DNA from: Pseudopyrenochaeta lycopersici
Lineage: Eukaryota > Ascomycota > Dothideomycetes > Pleosporales > Pseudopyrenochaetaceae
Reading direction: 5' to 3'
Length of the DNA: 64,000 nt
Assembly: GCA_003313425.1 (NCBI GenBank)
Contig: NHZP01000089.1
Location: 36,435 to 100,434, forward strand
A program made the position numbers and the translations under genes. Each line of letters opens with the position of its first letter. The first letter of the stretch is position 1. This document shows, in pieces, positions 35,106-44,980 of the stretch. The notes beneath the pieces are model-generated. The model did not search any database. It was not told where the DNA came from and saw nothing but the letters and a program-made list of their open reading frames with translations.

Positions 35106-36260
35106 CTATTGCTCTTTGTCAGCTTCGTCTAGCTCGTCTTCAATAGCAGCGCTTGTAACCGCGGCGCTTAACGCGGCTTTGACGCTGGTGTACATTGGTC
35201 GGATAGCGGCTGCTAGCGGGCATGTTACTATTCGGCACCGGCTGCGGCCGCATCGAAGGCAACGCCCTTCACGGCGTCGAGCGTCAATCTCTTCCTGGCC
35301 AACCCACTTTGCTCGTTTCCCAAGTAGCTCTTGGTCTTCCGGACGCTTTGAAGGGTATCCGTTTACGTTGCCTTTGTCGCGGAGGCGGACAGTGTTCACT
35401 TGGGTTGGAGTAGGTGGTGTTGGTTCCCATTCCATCATGTCTTCGCGGTTGAATTGCATGGCGGCCTTGCTACTAGTAGTTGTTGGCAACGTAGGTACTT
35501 GGGCGTCTCTGATAACGCTTCTCTTCTTCGTCCACTGGCCATATAGCTCCATGTCGTTACTTAGGTTTGCGCACTTTTGGACAAATCCCATATATGTATG
35601 GTTGTCGCCTCCTGATGTACCTACTAGCTTGTCTCTCATCTTGTTGTTGAGCGCGTTGCGCAGATAGGATGTCTTAGCGACGTCGTCCCATCCCTCTGCG
35701 TCAGCGTTGGCTATCTCCCTTTCGAACCGGGGGTAGAAGGATATGAAGGTCTCGTCTTCTTTCTGGCGAATGGAATGTAGATTCTGGATTGCTTTTTCTT
35801 TCCGGTTGCGCTCACCGTAGAGGAGGTCAAGACGGTGAAGAAGTTCGCGAGGATTTGGAGACTCTTGTTTGTTTGCCATCTCGTAGTATGTAGTAACGTT
35901 GATTTTTGCTGTTCCTTCAAGGCGTGCATAGATATAGCGTAGTTGAGCCTTCGAGCTCCCTATAGCTCGCGCATCTTCTTCAATCTTAGCTTCCATCTCT
36001 AGCTTCCATCCTCGCCATTGTGATTTGTTGCCGCTGAACATTGGAGGGTGGGGAAGGCGTGACTTCACAGTTACCGGGGTAGGTTCGGGCGACGGCGTTG
36101 GGGCGGCAGTGGCGCGTGGTGTAAGTTCAGGCGTATTAGATGGCTGCTGTAACTGCGTTTCCAATCGGATGCTTATATCGTCGAGTTTGGCGAACAACTG
36201 CTGGACTAGTTGGTCCATGTTATTAAGCCGCATATTGACTTCTTCGGTAGGGTCCTGCAT
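35106..36260 (-). CDS. element 3 Gag protein
   Basis: 384 residues from ATG 36260, 44 bp downstream of the 5' LTR. It has an N-terminal coiled-coil-like stretch (NMDQLVQQLFAKLDD). A proline/threonine-rich linker follows, then a Gag core resembling Ty3/Gypsy retrotransposon gag (LPHPPMFSGNKSQWRGWKLE and FISFYPRFEREIANAD). Near the C-terminus a cysteine knuckle CLRCGRSRCRIVTC has C-x2-C-x4-C-x4-C, with cysteine where retroviral knuckles have histidine. It ends at CAA TAG, and the same frame continues open into Pol. Confidence 0.92.
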   Translation of the reverse strand: MQDPTEEVNMRLNNMDQLVQQLFAKLDDISIRLETQLQQPSNTPELTPRATAAPTPSPEPTPVTVKSRLPHPPMFSGNKSQWRGWKLEMEAKIEEDARAIGSSKAQLRYIYARLEGTAKINVTTYYEMANKQESPNPRELLHRLDLLYGERNRKEKAIQNLHSIRQKEDETFISFYPRFEREIANADAEGWDDVAKTSYLRNALNNKMRDKLVGTSGGDNHTYMGFVQKCANLSNDMELYGQWTKKRSVIRDAQVPTLPTTTSSKAAMQFNREDMMEWEPTPPTPTQVNTVRLRDKGNVNGYPSKRPEDQELLGKRAKWVGQEEIDARRREGRCLRCGRSRCRIVTCPLAAAIRPMYTSVKAALSAAVTSAAIEDELDEADKEQ

Positions 36261-36292
36261 AATGCTTTTTCAGTGTCCTCGTCAGCTGCGAG

Positions 36293-36304
36293 ATCTTGGT
36301 TGTA
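36293..36304 (-). promoter_or_regulatory. self-priming primer-binding site of element 3
   Basis: On the minus strand the 12 nt after the 5' LTR, TACAACCAAGAT, are the exact complement of ATCTTGGTTGTA inside the LTR (36367-36356). Tf1/sushi elements prime reverse transcription with the folded-back 5' end of their own RNA, and this pair fits that arrangement. No tRNA 3' end was recognised. Confidence 0.7.
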
Positions 36305-36477
36305 TGTGAGCGGTCTCTAGTAACTGGATTCCAGCTATCTAGTCCAGATGCTATCTACAACCAAGATAGGAAGAAAAGAGGAGAATTGGGTGCCACGCGA
36401 GGTACAAAGTTTTCCGTGCACGAGCCGTATATCCGTGCACGACGGCGCAGCCTCGAGCACTGGCCTAGCCCGTTACA
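36305..36477 (-). repeat. 5' LTR of element 3
   Basis: 173 bp, sequence identical to 31246-31418. Contains the presumed transcript start near ATCTTGGTTG (minus strand). Confidence 0.95.
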
Positions 36478-36482
36478 CTAAA
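36478..36482. repeat. target-site duplication of element 3, right
   Basis: CTAAA, matching 31241-31245. Confidence 0.85.
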
Positions 36483-36819
36483 GACCCCTTCCTATTACAA
36501 CAAACTAATAACTTAAACCCGGCTGCTGTTGTTGTACAAGACAACGACCTACAGGAAGACCACCTCAAATAGGTAATTAAGAACATCTAAGATAAGCGCT
36601 TATAAAATTAACATAACAAGTTCTATATAAAATAGGAGGGGTACTATAACCTAACTTAGGAGCTAGAAGAGAATCTTATTACTACAGAAGCCTATAAGAA
36701 ATAGAGGACTTATATATAGCCTGTACAGCTACTATCTAGGAAACTACTAAAAAGTTAGAGAAATAAGCTGGTATAAGCTAACTAACCCCGTACGAGGCCC
36801 TCTAACCTGAGACGTCTAA

Positions 36820-37760
36820 GAAACGTTTATCCTCCTCAGGCTTAGCAAGGACTCGACCCTAACCTTGACTACGCTAAGGAATAGAGACTCTGTTAGAAGG
36901 TGGGAGAGGTAGAGCACGCCTAGCCGTATAAGACGCACTATAATCCTGCCACACGTAATTAGAGTAAGCCCTGCTCTACTTGCTAGTAATAGAGACACAC
37001 CTAGTAAAGGCTGTAAACGTATAACGCTCTTGTATAGCCTTAGCACAGTTATTAGAATAGAAGTTAGCGTTAAGGGAACCGCGGCTATAGATAAGGTAGG
37101 CTTTAAGGTAGGATTAACGACTAGAGAGGAGTTACTAAGCGTTAATCGTACGACGAGCAATAATAGGAGAGAAATTGTTAAGACTATAGCCCTACTAAGC
37201 ATTGTATAAGGATTAATTAATAAGATAAAGGAAGAATTTAGCGATGCGAACTAGCTTAGGCTAAATAACGTTAGACATAGAAAAGAAAAGAGGAATAAAA
37301 CGTACAGAAGCAGTCGTAAAGAGACAGCGAAACTCGTCCGTAACTAGAGTATCTAGGATATACTAGATTATATAGTTAGCAGGGAGAAGAGACGCATTAC
37401 CCTAAGCAGCAGGAATAACGATACTAGCAGGTCAAGTTTAGTTAGAAGCGGTTTAAGTAAGCTAAGCGTAAGCAACCTAAGCAATGTTAGCCCTAGCAGC
37501 CGCGTGCGTAGACATAATGTTGCTAGCAGTCGTACGAGCAAGATAGTTTACACCACCGCCATAACTACTAGGACCCCACACACCGCGATTAGGCTAACTA
37601 GCTAAGAGAGCTACTTTAGGAGGCATGTTAGCAATAATAGGAAGACGAGTTGTACGTAAGCAAGTTAAAGTTAAGTAGTAAAAGAGGAAGAAAGAGTTAG
37701 AGGAAAAGCTCTTTATATGCGCACGAGCGAGCAAACAACTAACCTCTCCTCTACTCTACG
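36820..37760 (+). pseudogene. extra reading frame at the 3' end of element 2
   Basis: After the chromodomain-like end of pol, a plus-strand frame runs about 300 codons with only a few stops. It is rich in serine and arginine (SRNNDTSRSSLVRSGL, SVSNLSNVSPSSRVRRHN). An open antisense frame of 128 codons overlaps it at 36816-37202. I recognise no domain. It could be a third ORF of the element or captured sequence. Confidence 0.35.
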
Positions 37761-37937
37761 TTATTAGGCAACAACAACAGGTAAAGGAGGAAAATTACTT
37801 GCAAACAAACAAGAAAAAGTACACGCGACATCTCTACTTTTACAGCATAATAATATAACGCTACCTACATAAGTATAAGGTTAAGGTTAAACTACGTACG
37901 AAGAAGTAACATAGTTATTTAAAGAGGAGGAGGGTAT

Positions 37938-38187
37938 TATAATAGGCTGCGCCCTTTAAGTAGGAGAGGCTTCGCTACTATCGCACAGGGAAAGAACTCC
38001 TTAATCTCCTCTGCCCCCTTTTCTTATTAGCTCGTACAAGTTAGCAGCTAGAGGAGCACGTTCCTCTTCGCTTGTACGAACATATATATATATCCTCTAA
38101 GGATACCTATAACCTCTTCTCTATCTTTCTCCTTCTGTAGTATAGGACAAATGCACACTCGTTAGTTAGGCCTCTTCGCCCATAACA
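37938..38187 (+). repeat. 3' LTR of element 2
   Basis: 250 bp, ends CCCATAACA and is followed by the duplication ACTAC. Partner of 26223-26472. Confidence 0.9.
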
Positions 38188-38690
38188 ACTACCTTTAGAA
38201 TAAGATATAGATACTATAAATATATAGTAATGCCTTTTAGCCTAATAAACGCACTAGTAACGTGTTAAGACTTAATTAATAACGTCTTAGTAGAATATCT
38301 TAATATATATACTATAGCCTACCTAAATAATATCCTAGTTTATTCTAAAAATATAGATAAATATAAAGAATATATTAAGGAAGTACTATAATAACTAAGG
38401 AACTATTATCTTAAATTAAAACTAGAGAAATACAAATTTTATAAAGAAGAGGTAGAATTCCTAGGATATATAGTTAGAAGATAAGGAGTATAGATTAGTA
38501 AATCTAAGGTTAGGACAATCTAAGAATAGAAAACACTATAAATAGTTAAGGACATCTAGTTCTTCTTAGAATTTATTAATTTTAATTAATAATTTATTAA
38601 GGACTTTGCTAAGATCCTAATACCCTTAATAAGATTAACGAAAAAAGAAGAAAAATAGGACTAGAATAAAGAATAATAACAAGCTAGGCC
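38188..38690 (+). pseudogene. element 1 pol, continuation
   Basis: The reverse transcriptase resumes as TTFRIRYRYYKYIVMPFSLI, then AYLNNILVYSKNIDKYKEYI (decayed YxDD box) and the start of RNase H. The frame joins the codons before 26218 exactly. It ends near 38690. Confidence 0.8.
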
Positions 38691-38977
38691 TTATGAACAC
38701 CCAGAACTATGCGGTCTCCCCCTTTTTTCTCTTGCCCTGTGCGTTCGCTAATCTTACGAAACAGAAGGAGAACACCTAGAAGAATGCGTCCGCCCCCTTT
38801 ATTCTGCGACTAAACCTTTCTTAGCTAGTTCTCTAACCTAGATTAGCTAGTACCTACGCGTAACGCGTTAGAGCATAAATCGCGTTCCTAGACGCGTAAC
38901 TACGCGTTCTATATAATAGAATAAATAAGAGTAAAAGCGAGAGGGAACAAAAGAGAGAAAAAGAAAGAGTATCTATA
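38691..38977. other. spacer upstream of the helicase relic
   Basis: Less RIPped DNA of unknown origin, probably the former upstream region of the telomere-linked helicase. No element recognised. Confidence 0.35.
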
Positions 38978-41711
38978 ATGTTTACCTTTCTCCTATCCTA
39001 CAGCGTCCTTGTCTGCCGCCAGCATACCTGCGCTGTCTACGGCCTAGATCAGCACCTAGAGCGCCAGCATAGTATACCTGCAACGCAGCGGAGAGAGCTG
39101 CTCGCAGCCTACTAAGGCCTTAACTTAAACCTGCCAGCGGAGGTCCCTCTCCCTCAACCAAACAGCCTGCCTATCGCGGAGCTAGGTTCCCTACAGGACG
39201 CATTTCTCTGCTGTAATCACGTCGCTAGCAGTAGCAGTAGCAGTAGTAGTAGTAGCACTACTACTAGCAAGCGCTGCGGCTTTCTAAGCACAAGCCGTAA
39301 GTGTATACAGAAACATATAAACGAGCAGCACGGTATAAAGCTTACACGATGGTCCTCTGCCTCTGCGACCTCGTACCAGGAGCACGCTACGCAGCTATGG
39401 AGGCCAGTTAAGGTGCAGACTTTTTTCCGCGAACGGCGCTACGTCCGGTACTTTGTAGTACAGGCAGAGGTACAGGAGCAGGCACAGGAGCAGGCACAGG
39501 AGCAGGCACAGGAGCAGACGCAGGATCAGCATTCGGGGCAGCAACAACAGCAGAGAAAGCGGCTAGACCCTAAGGAGAGGCTCACTAGCTTGTTAGCTGA
39601 GTGGGAAACTATTGAGCGTCAGGATAACAAGGCAATCAGCCAAATCGCTGAAGAGGCCTTAGCCTACGACCGCACTGGCTGGTTAAAACGGACGCAATGG
39701 GAGCAGCACCTTAAAGCCTACCCAGACTGGAAGCAGCTCGCCTACGCTGTGCGACCGCCAGGCGACGACGAGCCAGTATTACAATGTACGGTACGCCGCG
39801 TTGAAGAGGTAGTTGAGCAGGCTGTTGAGGGGCTCAGCTCGCTATCGATTGAGACGTTGCGCTGGCTACGTAGTGTAACACTACAGCAGTCTGATTGTCG
39901 CCCTCTAGGTCGTATGCAGAAGATAGAAAGCTAACGTCGCGCAGCACGGCTCTGGGCACGACTTATTTGCTACTGCCTGCGGTTAATTGCTGCCGGAGAG
40001 AAAGAGAAGGAGGAGGAAGACGCAGAGGACGGATTCCAGCATATCGTCTGCCTATTCCCCTGGCACAGAGGGCAGAAGCAGGAAGCAGTAAAGCTCTAGA
40101 GACTACTGACTGCTGCTGACGGAAGCAGTCACGTAGCTGAACAGCAGAAGGCTATCCTAAGCCTATCTAAGGCACTGTTCTGCTAGGAGGTATACTGTTA
40201 GCCGTTTTATAGCGGTATAATCTACTTCCTCGCCGCGCTAGCTATTAACCCAGATACGAACCGACTACGCGACGCCTCGCAGTTCTTAACGCTTCTTAGC
40301 TTAATCGTCTACTGCGTCCGCGTCCTAGCAGCTGAAGCTTTCCTCCTATCTACCTAGCGCGCAGAGCAGGGTGCTGCTAAGACAGCTGCTCTACTACATT
40401 AGCGAGCGCGCTATCTCGTCGATGGCTCGCATAGCCTAATAAGCATTATAATTAGTCTACTTGCCTACGCTAAGCATATCTCTCTACGTACCCCAGGCTG
40501 TATTGCAGGCAGTATGTGGTGGTCTCCTAACTGCCAGACGTTCTTCCTTAAAGGCCGGCCTATTAAGCTAGAGCGCTTTCGCGCTATAGTATAAGGACTA
40601 GTAGCAAAGGCAGAGCAGATCCTTTAGGGGGAACTGCTCTGGGTAGAGGAGCAGGCACAGCGACGCTCTACTAACCTAGCAGCTATCCAAGACAATGTAA
40701 TAACAGCACAGCGAGCAGGCTGCTTCTTAACACTAGCTCAGCTTAAAGAGGGCAGGGACTGGGTTCTCGCGCGGCTCGCGAGCGTGCTAGCTGCGCAGCA
40801 ACTATATACATTAAGAGGGGAGCAGGAAAGCGAGGAGGGCAATTAAGGCAGCTAAGTCTACTAAGCTAAGGCGTCTATACTGTGGCATAAGCAACAGGTG
40901 CAGCGATATCTCTAGCGCGTGGGACGCTTCCTTAAGCTACTCTGTCTCGCGGTCCATATCACAGGCGGGCAGCTAGCGCGCGGGCCTGAGTTGCTGTTAG
41001 TTCGGTGGCGTAATGGGGTGCTCTAGGATCGCAACCTCTACGTGATTGATGGGCAGGTTACGCTAGTCACCCGCTACTACAAGACGCAGGCGCAGTGGGA
41101 TCGACCTAAGGTAGTTCCGCGCTTCCTGCCAGAGGCAGTAGGGCAGTTGATCGCAGCGTACCTGCTCTACGTACGGCCTCTGCGGGCGATGCTGCTAGCT
41201 AGCCAAGGTAAAGTAGCTTTAGCATCGATAAACGACTACCTCTAGGTAGACAAGGATAAGCTCTAGGATATAGATAGGCTTACGCGTGCGTTAGCGGTCG
41301 AGTTAGTAGAGCTTCTAGGCACGCGGCTGACGATCCAGGAGTACCGGCACGTAGCTGTAGGTATTGGGCGCGAGGTAGTAGGACAGCGGTTTGCAGCAGG
41401 CTATTGTCAGGAGAAAAAGAGTCGCGGTAGTCACTAGGCGTTTGCACCTGAGGTAGACGGTGGCAGTGACGGCGAGGAGGACAGAGAGGATCCGCTTGAG
41501 CTACAGAGCGGGCGTTTTACAACAACAGGACTAGTAGCCTATACTGTACAGGCTGATATAGTACAGGGGCTAAGTGTTTGTTCAATTAACGTCTTCCGCA
41601 CGTTAAGCTATAGCTAGCACGCCTTCCTTAGCTTCCTTCTATATACAGAGGCGAGTAGAAAGAAGAAGCAGGAGCAGAGCAGCCTAAGCGATAGAGACGA
41701 GCCGCAGAAGA

Positions 41712-41882
41712 GGCAGCAGACGCAGCAGTTCCAGCAGACGCAGCAGTTCCAGCAGACGCAGCAGTTCCAGCAGACGCAGCAGTTCCAGACGCAGCAGTTC
41801 CAGCAGACGCAGCAGATGCAGCAGTTCCAGCAATTCCAGCAATTCCAGCAGTTTAAGCAGTTTCAGCAGTTTCAGCAGTTCC
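41712..41882 (+). repeat. CAGCAGTTCCAG minisatellite in the helicase relic
   Basis: Tandem 12-15-bp units around CAGTTCCAGCAGACGCAG, then CAATTCCAG and TTTCAG variants. Encodes a Q/F-rich run. Confidence 0.8.
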
Positions 41883-42570
41883 AGCAGTGGCAACGGTGGC
41901 AACTGAGGCAGAATTAAAGGCAGTAGTTAATAAGTCGCATGTTGTTATTACAGCAGACTCGTGGCGGATAAAGCTGCACAGGCTAAAGGATCTTCGGCTG
42001 CTACCGTGCCAGCAGGTACTACTTACAGCTACGTTACCGCCGTCGCAGGAGAGGCAGCTACAGGAGGTAATGTTAATGCGCGGAGCAACAATTATCCGCG
42101 CAGAGACAACGCAGCGACGTAGGACGCAGTATACAGTAGTACGCTGCAGGCGTAAGGTAGAGCTGCAGGAGACGGCTGTAGAGCTTGCGCGCAGGCTGAT
42201 AGACAAGGCAAGGTTACTTAGTAGCGCGCAGGTAGCAGAGGTAGCAGGAGGACGAGAGGTAGCAAGAGCGAAAGGGGTTGTGTACTGTCGCAGCAAGGCG
42301 CTGTGTGAGCAGCTAGCAGGGCGGCTAGGCTGCGTAGCGTACCACGCAGGCATGCCCGAGCGTGCAGAGGTACTAGAGAGGTAGAGACAGTCAGGAGGGC
42401 TAATCACGTGCACGTCAGCGCTTGGAGTAGGAGTAGATATCGCGCAGGTGCTCTTCACGCTGCATGTAGAGAGGCCGTGGGGGATGGTTGATTTTGTGCA
42501 GGAGAGCGGGCGAGCGCGAGGGGCAGGCAAGGCAGTGATTCTAGTGGTGCAAGGACAGCAGTGGCAGAAA

Positions 42571-42655
42571 GCTGAGGCAGAGGCAGAGGCAGAGGCAGAG
42601 GCAGAGGCAGAGGCAGAGGCAGAGGCAGAGTCAGAGGCAGAGGCAGAGGCAGAGG
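42571..42655 (+). repeat. (GAGGCA)n hexanucleotide repeat
   Basis: About 13 near-perfect copies coding glutamate-alanine pairs, at the end of the helicase core. Confidence 0.85.
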
Positions 42656-43734
42656 AGCAGCAACCGATGAACGATAGCGAGGTGATGGACGCGTTTATTA
42701 GCACAGTAGGTTGTCGAAGAGCAGTAATAAGTTAGTATATAGACGGCAGGCAATTATCTTGCAGACAGCTACAGGCAAGAGCAAATACAGGAGTAGACGG
42801 CGCAGCAGACAGCGCAGCAGAAGGCGCAGAGATAGCGTTCTGCGATAACTGTGAGGAGCAGGAGTATAGAGGGCAGAAACAGTGGCAGGACGAGGAGCAG
42901 GTACAGGCGAGGCAGGAGCAGGTAGTACGGGCGAAGCTCGATGAGCTATCACAGACGACGTGTCCATACTGCTAGGGTATGTTGCATGAAGTATTCAGGA
43001 GGGAGGAGGGCAAGGTGGTAGTACAGCAGGAGGAAGAGGAGGAGGAGTATGAGGCAGGGCAGCAAGAGGAGGAAGAGGCGGAGCAACAGACTAAGCAGCA
43101 AGCTGAGCAGCAAGCTAAGCGGCAGGCCGAGCAGCAGACCAAGCTGCAGACTGAGCAGTAGGCCGAGCAGCAGGCCGAGCAGCAGGCCAAGCAGCAGGCC
43201 AAGCAGCAGGCCGAGCAGGAGCTCGAGCAGAGAGAGCGCAAGGCGGCAGTACATAGTCTGTGGCAGTGTCCGCGGCTTAGGCAGGAGGGGTTGCAGGATA
43301 TAGAGGAGCTGCGGAGTAGGGTAAGGTATAAAAAGCAGGTTTAAACGTGCTGGAAGTGTGGGATAATAGAGTATCTCTGCGGCAGAACGTAGGGTAGTAA
43401 GCAGAGCAGCAAGCAGAGCTGTAAGCAGAGTAGTAGGCAGGCAGATTGCGCATAGCCGAACGTAGCAATAGCAGTACTATATAGGCTACGAGTAGCAGCA
43501 GAGGCAAAAGTAAAGCTAGAGGTAGGTAGAGGAATTCAAGATAGTAGGCTTTGGGAGGTAGGATATTAAGGGCAGGTAGATAGTAAGGAGGAGCTAGGTA
43601 GATGGATAGGAGAGGTATATTAAGATAGGCGGATTTTTAAGGATATTACTAGTAAAGGAGTAGCTAGTATTATATATAGTATCTTAGAAGAGGAAAGAAA
43701 GAAATAGATATAATTTATATAGTATTTATAAAAG

Positions 43735-44470
43735 AATAGTTAACTAGTTTAAATAAGAAAAAAGAAGAAGAGAGTAAAGTAATTTAATATAAGATATTAG
43801 AAAGAGAGTAGATAATAGCTAGCTGTATTAAATAAGAAAAAAGAAGAAGAGAGTATAGTAATTTAATATAAGATATTAGAAAGAGAGTAAATAATAGCTA
43901 GGTGTATTAAATAAGAAAAAGAAGAAAGAGAGTAAAGTAATTTAATATAAGATATTAAAAGAAGGTAGAATATAAGTAAGTAGTTTAAATAAGTAAAAAA
44001 AAGAGTAAAGTAATTTAATATAAGATATTAGAGAGAAAGTAGAGAATAGGCAAGTAGTTTAAATATAAAAAAAGAAGAAAAGGAGTAAAGTAAATTAATA
44101 TAAGACAATAGAGAGAAAGTAGAGAATAAGAAATAAGTTTAAATAAGAAAAACAAGTAGAGAGTAAAGTAAATTAATATAAGATAAAGTAAAGGATAGGT
44201 AAGTAGTAATAATAGGAAAAAGAGTTAGAAGAGTAAATTAATTTAATATAGTATATTAGAGGGCGAGTAGAGAAAGTGTAAGTAGTTTAAATAAGAAAAA
44301 GAGTTAGGAGAGTAAAGTAATATAATATAGTATAGAGAGAGAAAGATAGTAGGGATTTGCTAACCGCTTTTATAAGGTTATAAAAGAGGAGAGTAAAGTA
44401 ATATAATATTGTATAGAGAGAGAACGATAGTAGAGATTTGCTAACCGCTTTAAATAGGAAAAAGAAAGAG
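43735..44470. repeat. AT-rich minisatellite, about 80-bp units
   Basis: Roughly nine imperfect copies of a unit containing TTTAAATAAGAAAAA, GAGTAAAGTAATTTAATATA and AGATATTAGAGAGAAAGTAG. Purine-rich on the plus strand. It separates the helicase relic from the terminal array. Confidence 0.8.
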
Positions 44471-44491
44471 GAGAGCGAAGCGATACGATAT

Positions 44492-44506
44492 GTTAGGGTT
44501 AGGGTT
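44492..44506 (+). repeat. internal telomeric repeat at the array start
   Basis: GTTAGGGTTAGGGTT, in the same orientation as the chromosome end. It joins base to base with the CCTTTCACTAGAAAG start of the first unit. Confidence 0.9.
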
Positions 44507-44814
44507 CCTTTCACTAGAAAGTTGTCAAGTGGTCAGGAGCCTTGCGCTCCTTGACCCCTGACACTTTACCTTAAGGTTTGCCCACGACTGGAGGGAGTAG
44601 CGAAGTGTTAGTCTCTTTAGAGGCTAGAGGCAAAGACCCTTGTAAGCCTACAAAAGCACGGACAGTGCGGGTCATCTGACTGTTGTGGGCACGTGGGAGG
44701 CACCCCTGCCCCCACTCCAGCTAAATCTATGATTTAATTGGTCTATGAACGTAGACGCAGGGACGGGGCACACTTGTGCTCCCTGGGGACTAGCATTCCT
44801 TGGCATCGCGCAAG
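44507..44814 (+). ncRNA. structured RNA element, unit 0
   Basis: First copy, directly after the telomeric seed, so it lacks the upstream inverted half CAACTTTCTAGTG and the TATATATGA box. Stems: GGTCAGGAGC with GCTCCTTGACC; TTTGCC with GGCAAA; TAGTCTC with GAGGCTA; GCCTACAA with TTGTGGGC enclosing GCAC-ggaca-GTGC. The last stem has a completely different sequence from unit 6 yet pairs fully. Confidence 0.65.
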
Positions 44815-44980
44815 GTCTGGAGGACAATAGATGTATAAGAGGGGAGGGCTTCCCCGGGCACGGAGTGTAGATGTCCAACATCATTTGTTTTTTACATTGC
44901 GATAACGTCGCTTCCTGGGAAGGGCGGTCGAGTAGACGTTGCTAACACTTTGAGTGTTTTGTTAGTGGGTACGCATCGAG

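Larger units (their letters stand above)
31246..36477 (-). mobile_element. young Gypsy retrotransposon (element 3), nearly intact
   Basis: Tf1/sushi-like chromovirus inserted on the minus strand. Its two 173-bp LTRs look identical throughout, and it is flanked by the perfect duplication CTAAA. Gag and Pol are open apart from one TAG between them. It shows no RIP decay, in contrast to the elements it interrupts, so it must have arrived after they were mutated. It has a self-priming type primer site and a polypurine tract. Confidence 0.95.
26223..38187 (+). mobile_element. middle Gypsy retrotransposon (element 2), RIP-decayed
   Basis: Bounded by two 250-bp LTRs (TGTAATGGG..CATAACA type) and by the 5-bp duplication ACTAC. 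It sits inside the reverse transcriptase of element 1. Plus-strand gag and pol are decayed by RIP. Element 3 is inserted near the end of its integrase/chromodomain at 31246. Its 3' region after pol contains an extra long reading frame. Confidence 0.9.
23160..38690 (+). mobile_element. outer Gypsy retrotransposon (element 1), RIP-decayed
   Basis: Oldest of three nested elements. Its plus-strand gag-pol reads from about 23680 to 26222, is interrupted by element 2, and resumes at 38188. The reverse transcriptase reads continuously across the gap once element 2 and one copy of its 5-bp duplication are removed. I did not find its LTRs, so both outer borders are approximate. The right border is where decayed RNase H sequence changes to unrelated DNA near 38690. 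Confidence 0.75.
38978..43470 (+). pseudogene. telomere-linked RecQ-like helicase (TLH), decayed
   Basis: Begins MFTFLLSYSVLVCRQ at 38978. An N-terminal cysteine/histidine segment (VCRQHTCAVYGLDQHLERQH) is typical of the large subtelomeric helicases of ascomycetes. A long middle region with scattered TAG/TAA follows (IDGQVTLVTRYYKTQAQWDR near 41046, LTIQEYRHVAVGIGREVVGQ near 41330). The RecQ C-terminal helicase motifs come from 41890: LTATLPP, GVVYCRSKALCEQL, YHAGMPERAEVL, TSALGVGVDI and QESGRARGAG. Motifs I and II (Walker A, DEAH) are absent. Their place between about 41690 and 41890 is taken by a glutamine/phenylalanine repeat. Glutamate-alanine (42571-42655) and QQ repeats (43060-43240) and a CWKCG cysteine pair follow. 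Such genes normally sit next to telomeres. Confidence 0.75.

Noticed and set aside
36816..37202. 128-codon minus-strand ORF as an independent gene
   Set aside because: Low-complexity leucine/serine composition. It is the antisense of a serine/arginine-rich frame in element 2. Kept only as a note to the extra-frame entry.
39225..43240. CRISPR-like arrays
   Set aside because: The short repeats at 39225, 41712, 42571 and 43060 are contiguous microsatellites or minisatellites without unique spacers.
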